Source: Rhizophagus irregularis (lineage: Eukaryota > Glomeromycota > Glomeromycetes > Glomerales > Glomeraceae). Taken from it: DNA of 64,000 nt. The position numbers and the translations under genes are program-made. The first letter of the stretch is position 1. Every line of letters starts with the position of its first letter. Of this stretch, positions 58,835 to 64,000 are shown in pieces. The stretch covers positions 2,542,001-2,606,000 of the forward strand of contig NC_089436.1 of NCBI RefSeq assembly GCF_026210795.1, given 5' to 3'. The notes under the pieces were generated by a model. It saw only the letters and a program-made list of their open reading frames with translations, was not told the DNA's origin and searched no databases.

Positions 58835-59662
58835 CATAAATTATGTGATTTCTGAATTTTTAGGATCAAGCATATTATTCTATAGCTTATAAGAGTATTA
58901 ATTGATACCATTTTTGATGTAAAGAATTTCAGTTTCAAATTTTAACTTCTGATGAGTTGAGAGGATGTAATATCAAATCATGTAATAGTTAAAAAGAACT
59001 TTAGAACTTTTAATGATTTTATTCAATAACTAACAAATAGTATTGTAGGGGTTAATATCTCAATATTCTTTGTGAAACAATACAATAATCTTTGAGTATA
59101 ATTATTATTAATTTATTATAAAGTGAAAAGATTATAATTAAATCACAGAATTTTTAAAGTGGAAGTTTAAAATAATAATTCCTTTATTGTATAATGTACA
59201 CTTTGGTATTTAAAATTTATTTGACAACCAATAAAAGTTTAAACAAAAATTCATCTTTTAAAATTCTATGCAACGAACTGAAGTTATAAAGTGTTTAAAA
59301 GTATTGACGTAATAATAAGAAACTTGCTTATAGCACATGAAATAAATGGATAATACACTATAGATGTAAAATTAGACAATACAACATTACATAAAGGTAT
59401 GGAGAAACATTAATAGAAGACTTTATTGTGGCATCAGCTGCCAATCAACAGTCATTACTAGTTAAATTAATTTTGTCTTCACATATTATAACAAAAATGA
59501 TACGTTCTCCTGATATAAAAGACTATATTCTTGGAATTTATAGCTCAAATAGTAAGAATATTTTAGAATTTCTTTTTAATAGTACTTAACACTACTATTA
59601 TTAATAGGTATTGATCATCAAGACTCGTATAAATCATTTAAAATGATTACGTCCTTAATATT
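58835..59662. other. Intergenic, no gene supported
   Basis: AT-rich with no recognisable coding frame or delimited repeat. Confidence 0.3.
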
Positions 59663-59759
59663 GTTGTAATTAGGGATGGTAACGGTCAGTCATGGTCGGT
59701 CATCGGTCGGTCATAACCGGTTATAAACCTTTGACCGACTGACCGTTTTGACCAACCAT

Positions 59760-60024
59760 CCCTATAAAAAAAAAATGTCCAGAAATTGTAGCTAAAAACA
59801 TCCGGAAAATGTCTGTGTGTCCGGAAAATGTTCAGAAAATTGCAATATTCCAGACACTTTCTGGACGCTGGGTCTGAACCCTCCTAGACATTTTCTGGAC
59901 ATTTTCTGGAAAATGGAAATTTTCCAACGTCCGGAATATTGCAATATTCCAGACATATTCCAGACAAATATACATTTTCTGGACGTTTTTAGCTACAATT
60001 TCCGGACATTCTTTTTTTATAGGG
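59760..60024. mobile_element. 265-bp TGTCCAGAAA-repeat element, nested
   Basis: The inverted ends CCCTATAAAAAAAAAATGTC and GGACATTCTTTTTTTATAGGG enclose inverted TCCGGAAAATG / CATTTTCTGGA repeats. A target duplication is unclear. Related to the block at 53541-54005. Confidence 0.6.
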
Positions 60025-60166
60025 CATTTTGGCCGACCATCTGACCAACCGCCTAACCAACCGCTTAACTGATTATTTTTGCTAGAAAATGATCATCTAT
60101 TAAGTACTTTTTTTTAAAAAAAATCAAAATTTAAATGCATTGTACTAATAAGATAATTTTTTTTTA

Positions 60167-60376
60167 CAGCTGATTTCATAATATGTGGGACACTTAGCAA
60201 ATTTTAAAGAACTCAGAAGTATTCAGTAAAGCTTGATATAAAATAAAAATTATACGCTAATTTTGGAGTACTATTCCGAGAATGGTGGTATCATTTTATC
60301 TTATTTTGAACTTTTACCAAATATTTCTGAGTTCTTTAAATTTTGCCAAGTGTCCCGTACATTATGAAATCAGCTG
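60167..60376. mobile_element. 210-bp MITE (CAGCTGATTTCATAAT family), copy 1
   Basis: The ends CAGCTGATTTCATAAT and ATTATGAAATCAGCTG are perfect inverted repeats bordered by TA. The interior is about 90 percent like copy 2, which is in opposite orientation 28 bases away. Confidence 0.75.
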
Positions 60377-60404
60377 TAACTGGTAATTTTAATCAAAATG
60401 ATTA

Positions 60405-60614
60405 CAGCTGATTTCATAATGTACGGGACACTTGGCAAAATTTAAAGAACTCAGAAATATTTGGTAAAAGTTCAAAATAAGATAAAATGATACCACCATT
60501 CTCGGAATAGTACTCCAAAATTAGCGTATAATTTTTATTTTATATCAAGCTTTGCCAAATACTTCCGAGTTCTTTAAGATTTGCCAAGTATCCTGCACAT
60601 TATGAAATCAGCTG
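60405..60614. mobile_element. 210-bp MITE (CAGCTGATTTCATAAT family), copy 2, inverted
   Basis: Same ends and TA borders as copy 1 at 60167, but the interior is reverse-complementary, so the pair could fold into one long hairpin. Confidence 0.75.
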
Positions 60615-60717
60615 TAAACGGTCAGTTAAACGGTCAGTCATACCGATCGGTCATGGTCATGACCAGTCATGACCGGTTAATAACCGTGACCGTTGCCATC
60701 CCTAGTTGTAATTATTA

Positions 60718-61469
60718 CAGCCGATTTCATAATGTATGGGACACATGACAAATTTGATGCCAAGAATTTTGTCAGTTGCCGGGTTGTCAGTTGCCGGGTT
60801 GTCAGTTGTCAGCAATTAAATAAGCATGTGATATCTATTACTTTTAACAGATGACACATTATCTTCCAAATTGATCAAATTTGTAATTTTTGCAGTTTCA
60901 TTTTGAGTAAGCTGTTTGTCTTTAATGGCTTTATTGAATATATAGATTTTAAATAAATTGAGTAATAATTTTTTCCGTGATATCTGTTCATACAATTTTT
61001 GCATATATTAACATTACTTGGGGTTGGTGAAAGTTTGATATGTGGAGAAGCATTGGCAAAAAACCAGTTGAGAAATTCTATTTCCAATGCAACCTTTTGT
61101 TTTGTGGCACCTTTTTGTGTAAGTGGCTTATGGCAAAAATCTACAGTATAGTCACGTTCAATTTTTTTCTTCTTCCATTCAATTTCTCTTGACTGGCAAG
61201 TACAGTTTTGGCCATATAGATTTTTACAATCTAAGCAAATAAGACAAATGGAGCAAATTTTCAATCGAAATGTCAAAGGATGAGTCATTATTGATGCTCT
61301 AAAAATTATTGATATTGATAAAATAAAGTTAATATACTATTATTACCATATATAATTATTATAGTTATATAAAAAAAGCTTATTTTATAATGTGCACGTA
61401 CACCGACAACCCGACAAAAATTCTCGGCATCAAATTTGTCATGTGTCCCGTACATTATGAAATCAGCTG
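60718..61469. mobile_element. 752-bp element of the same TIR family carrying an ORF
   Basis: Terminal repeats of about 60 bases (CAGCCGATTTCATAATGTAT, GGGACACATGACAAATTTGA, then GCCAAGAATTTTGTC, against their complements at 61400-61469), bordered by TA on both sides. The interior contains a minus-strand cysteine-rich ORF, so this may be a longer relative of the two 210-bp MITEs that has kept or captured a gene piece. A triplicated GTCAGTTGCCGGGTT motif lies near 60770. Confidence 0.65.
60875..61288 (-). CDS. Cysteine-rich ORF inside the TIR element (137 aa or a fragment)
   Basis: ATG at 61288. The first half has paired cysteines (CSICLICLDCKNLYG, then CTC) followed by a basic stretch (EWKKKKIERDYTV) and NICKNCMNRYHG, suggesting a zinc-binding domain. 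The end is Lys/Leu-rich and overlaps a second frame (61004-60816, NLFKIYIFNKAIKDKQ), so the 3' part may be spliced or frameshifted. It is either the first exon of a transposase or a captured host gene fragment. Not recognised. Confidence 0.35.
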   Translation of the reverse strand: MTHPLTFRLKICSICLICLDCKNLYGQNCTCQSREIEWKKKKIERDYTVDFCHKPLTQKGATKQKVALEIEFLNWFFANASPHIKLSPTPSNVNICKNCMNRYHGKNYYSIYLKSIYSIKPLKTNSLLKMKLQKLQI

Positions 61470-61471
61470 TA

Positions 61472-62511
61472 AATTGGTGATTTTTTGAGTTGAATTAAGA
61501 GAAGCTTATTCTGTTTTAAGATCATTATTGACGTATAGGACCCAGAAATATATAAATAGGTAGGGTAGGGTACGTAAATGCGTCACCATCATAGTGGAGT
61601 TAAGCGGAATAAGGTTTTGATTTGCGTACAAGATTTTTTCGTCCATAGTTAGGTCATCAGATTGCGTATTTTATATCAGCGTACAGCCCATAGTAGCCAT
61701 CTGATATATTTTTTGGTCCTGACAACTTTCCATGTTGAGAATCTATTTTTAGAGTATTGATTATTACTTGAATTTTTTGTGTTAAAACTCCTGATGAGTT
61801 GAGGATGAATACTTTGAGCATCTCACTCAGAATATAACTAAGATAATCTCATAAAAATGAAATACAGAAAATCGCTTTAAATTTGTTACAGTTCCAGGGT
61901 AAGTAAAATAAAAATTACTTTATATCGTGTATAGTAAATAAAAAGTGCAGCATTCCGTGCATCTTATATTTTCCATTATTAATAATTTACTCGAAAATGT
62001 GAAAAAAGTAGTAAAAGTGAAAATTTTATTACATAATTTCAACTACACTTTTTGTTAAACTTCTTTATATAGGGAGACGACTGGTTTAAGCATATAAAAT
62101 ATAAAAGTTAAGCTGAAAAAAAGAAAAAAGCAACGGAAGTTGCATTAGGTCCTAAATTACAAAATAAAATTTCTACGATATAGTATTTAATAATTATTTA
62201 AATTTAATGCTTTGGGATCTTTCAAATATAGCGATAACTATTTTGTAAAAATTTTAGTCTATATTCACTTTCGAATATTTATCTTAGTTTACATTATAAT
62301 TTGTAAAAAAAAAAATATTATACTGTATTTTGTTTTTATTTGTTTAATTAAATATTGTATAAATTCATGATTTATATATGTGTGTATATATATGATAAAC
62401 TATTAGGAAGAAGTATCGTAATAAATAATAAATAAATAATATTTGATTTTTATATAATTATTTTATGCTAAATCTAAACTTTTATTTACGAATATGCTAA
62501 GAGCCTAAGAC
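61472..62511. other. Intergenic; possible decayed MITE at 61548-61723
   Basis: AGGACCCAGAAATATATAAA at about 61548 and TATATTTTTTGGTCCT at about 61708-61723 form an imperfect inverted pair resembling the termini of the element at 25070, without a clear target duplication. The rest is AT-rich 3' flank of the gene at 62512. No gene. Confidence 0.35.
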
Positions 62512-64000
62512 TTAATCATAGACACCTACTCCCAATTTCTTTAATAAATTGATTGCTTTAATATTATCTTGTAAAGCAGCTTTTCTTAACCATTTAATTC
62601 CTTCAACTTCATCTTTTGGAGTATTACATTTTCCTTTATAATATATATCACCCAAATTAAATTGTGCAGTGGGATTATTTCCTTCATTAGCAGCTTTTTT
62701 AATGTATTCCATAAATATTTTTTGATTTTCTTCTTTATCAAGAAATTGTTTAAAAGTAAAAGCATAACGTAATTGAGCATCAGAATTTCCTTCATCAGCT
62801 GCTTCTTTAAGTAATTTTTTACCTTCTTCTTCACGTCCTTTAATATCATTAAGAAGTCCATCCCATAAATAACGACCTTTCCAATATTTTGCTGTCGTAT
62901 TCTTATTTTCTGCATGAAATTCAAAACATTCCCACGCTTTTTCATGTTCTTTATTTTCAAAAGCTCTTATTCCTTCTTCTAATGTAATTACCGGTTTTAT
63001 AATAACAGGACTAATTTCCTCATCTGGTAATTCTAAATCATCAATACCATCTTTTGATCCATCTAAATCCAAGGTTTTATCAGGGAGTAAACCTAGTGAA
63101 TTATCTTCAAACATATAACTAATAGAAGTATATAATTCTTCTAACAAATCTAATAATTTCATAAAAGGAATACGTTCATGCGGATTTTGCTTCCAAGCTA
63201 TAAATATAAAATCGATAATTAAAATACAATACATCGTAATGTTTGTCTAAAAATAATAATAATAATAATAATAATAATTTTTACTTACTGTCACTTATAA
63301 TATTTTTATATTCATTTTGATAATTTTCAGGAATTGAAGACCCAAATGTAATTTTTTCTCTACCACTTTTAGTAACATGATCCACAATTCTTTCTATTTC
63401 CCAACCCTGATATGGAACTTTTTCAAATGTAAGTTCCCAAAGTAACATACCAAAACTAAAAATTTCGCATTGTGTTGTATAAGGTTTATTGTTTAATTTT
63501 TCGGGAGCCATCCAACGTAATATATCTCCTATCGTTTGATCCATAGTAGTAGTTTTCCAATCAAAAGAACGTGCTAACTCAAAATTATAAATTTTAGGTT
63601 CTAAACTTTCTGTCATTAAAATATTTTCACATCTCAAATCATGATGTAAAATGTCAACATGTTGTAAGAATATAAGGCCACGACAAATTTCAAGAGCAAT
63701 TCGAACTTTATAATGCCATTTGATATCTTTAACTTCATAAAGTTCTTTCAAAGTTCCACGATCAGCCCACTCAAAAATCATAACATTACGTTTTTCAATT
63801 GATGAAATACCATAAAATTTAAGAATACGTTTACATCCAACAGATAATTTCATTAAAATTTCAAGAAGTCTTTGTGTCTTTTGACTCGGTTCAATTTCAT
63901 CCTCAGTAAATTTACAAGCTACATCTTGTCCTTGATAAATTTTCTTAATAATATATTTAGGTTCTTTACCACGTTTATCATCAGGTTTTCCTCGTATAGG
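62512..64000 (-). CDS. MLKL-like pseudokinase with Sel1 repeats, 5' part beyond the window
   Basis: Two exons are visible: 64000 (edge) to 63289 and 63197-62512, with the family intron (GTAAGT donor, ATAG acceptor) between IISDS and TWKQNPHERIPF. The visible part opens in frame at the edge (IRGKPDDKRGKEP). It contains DVACKF (lysine kept), HHDLRCEN, NFE in place of DFG, MAPEKL, and Sel1 repeats (AADEGNSDAQLRYAF, AQFNLGDIYYKGK), ending VGVYD. The N-terminal helical bundle would lie to the right of the window; its presence is assumed from paralogues. A two-residue change (SVGCKR for SECKH) precedes the strand that leads to the hinge. Confidence 0.75.

Larger units (their letters stand above)
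59671..60704. mobile_element. 1.03-kb hAT-type element with three nested insertions
   Basis: The ends TAGGGATGGTAACGGTCA and TGACCGTTGCCATCCCTA are inverted repeats with an 8-bp duplication GTTGTAAT (59663-59670, 60705-60712). Subterminal CGGTCATGACCGG-type motifs flank the ends. It contains the elements at 59760-60024, 60167-60376 and 60405-60614. Its termini are of the same type as those of the element at 26000. Confidence 0.8.

Overview
The window is strongly AT-rich eukaryotic DNA. It has many short spliceosomal introns (GTAAGT/GTAATT donors, TTTAG/ATAG acceptors), long poly-A/T tracts, dense small inverted-repeat transposons, and expanded families of TKL-type kinases and Sel1-repeat proteins. 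This combination fits an arbuscular mycorrhizal fungus of the Glomeromycotina (Rhizophagus type). That assignment is inferred from gene content; there is no rRNA or other marker here. I rebuilt gene models by eye, joining ORFs through GT..AG introns that keep the reading frame.

Left part (1-17.9 kb): a broken coiled-coil gene (836-1396), a 426-bp foldback element, a six-exon unknown gene with a charged Arg/Glu repeat (2515-4116, minus), two arrays of one dispersed repeat in opposite orientation flanking a small two-exon gene (6147-6416), a five-exon Plavaka/Tnp2-like transposase gene (7789-11357), several satellite and palindrome blocks, and a hAT dimerization-domain remnant split by a 2.35-kb insertion. 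That insertion has an 8-bp target duplication and is built almost wholly of nested inverted arrays, including 33 consecutive hairpins.

Central part (17.9-50 kb): the main interest. Three complete genes (17971-20079, 35042-37168, 41753-43890) and one cut by the right edge (62512-64000) encode, or appear to encode, an N-terminal helical bundle resembling the MLKL/HeLo-type four-helix domain, then a pseudokinase lacking the DFG aspartate, then Sel1 repeats. Two of them stand head-to-head with tandem kinase genes (20850-23368 and 37977-40498), each with a degenerate first kinase domain and an intact second one. A fifth gene (30138-32586) fuses a kinase domain of the tandem-kinase family to the pseudokinase of the MLKL-like family. 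A 1189-residue gene (45976-49808) joins about 16 near-identical Sel1 repeats to a trypsin-like serine protease domain. The arrangement recalls a RIPK-MLKL regulated cell-death or allorecognition system, with the fusion gene as Rosetta-stone evidence that kinase and pseudokinase act together. Function is inferred, not shown.

Right part (50-62 kb): almost no genes but a rich series of DNA transposons that can be delimited from terminal repeats and target duplications: a Mutator-like element carrying a decayed OTU-protease gene (54671-56534), pogo/Tc1-type MITEs with TA duplications, hAT elements with 8-bp duplications, and a nested complex at 59.67-61.47 kb carrying a cysteine-rich ORF.
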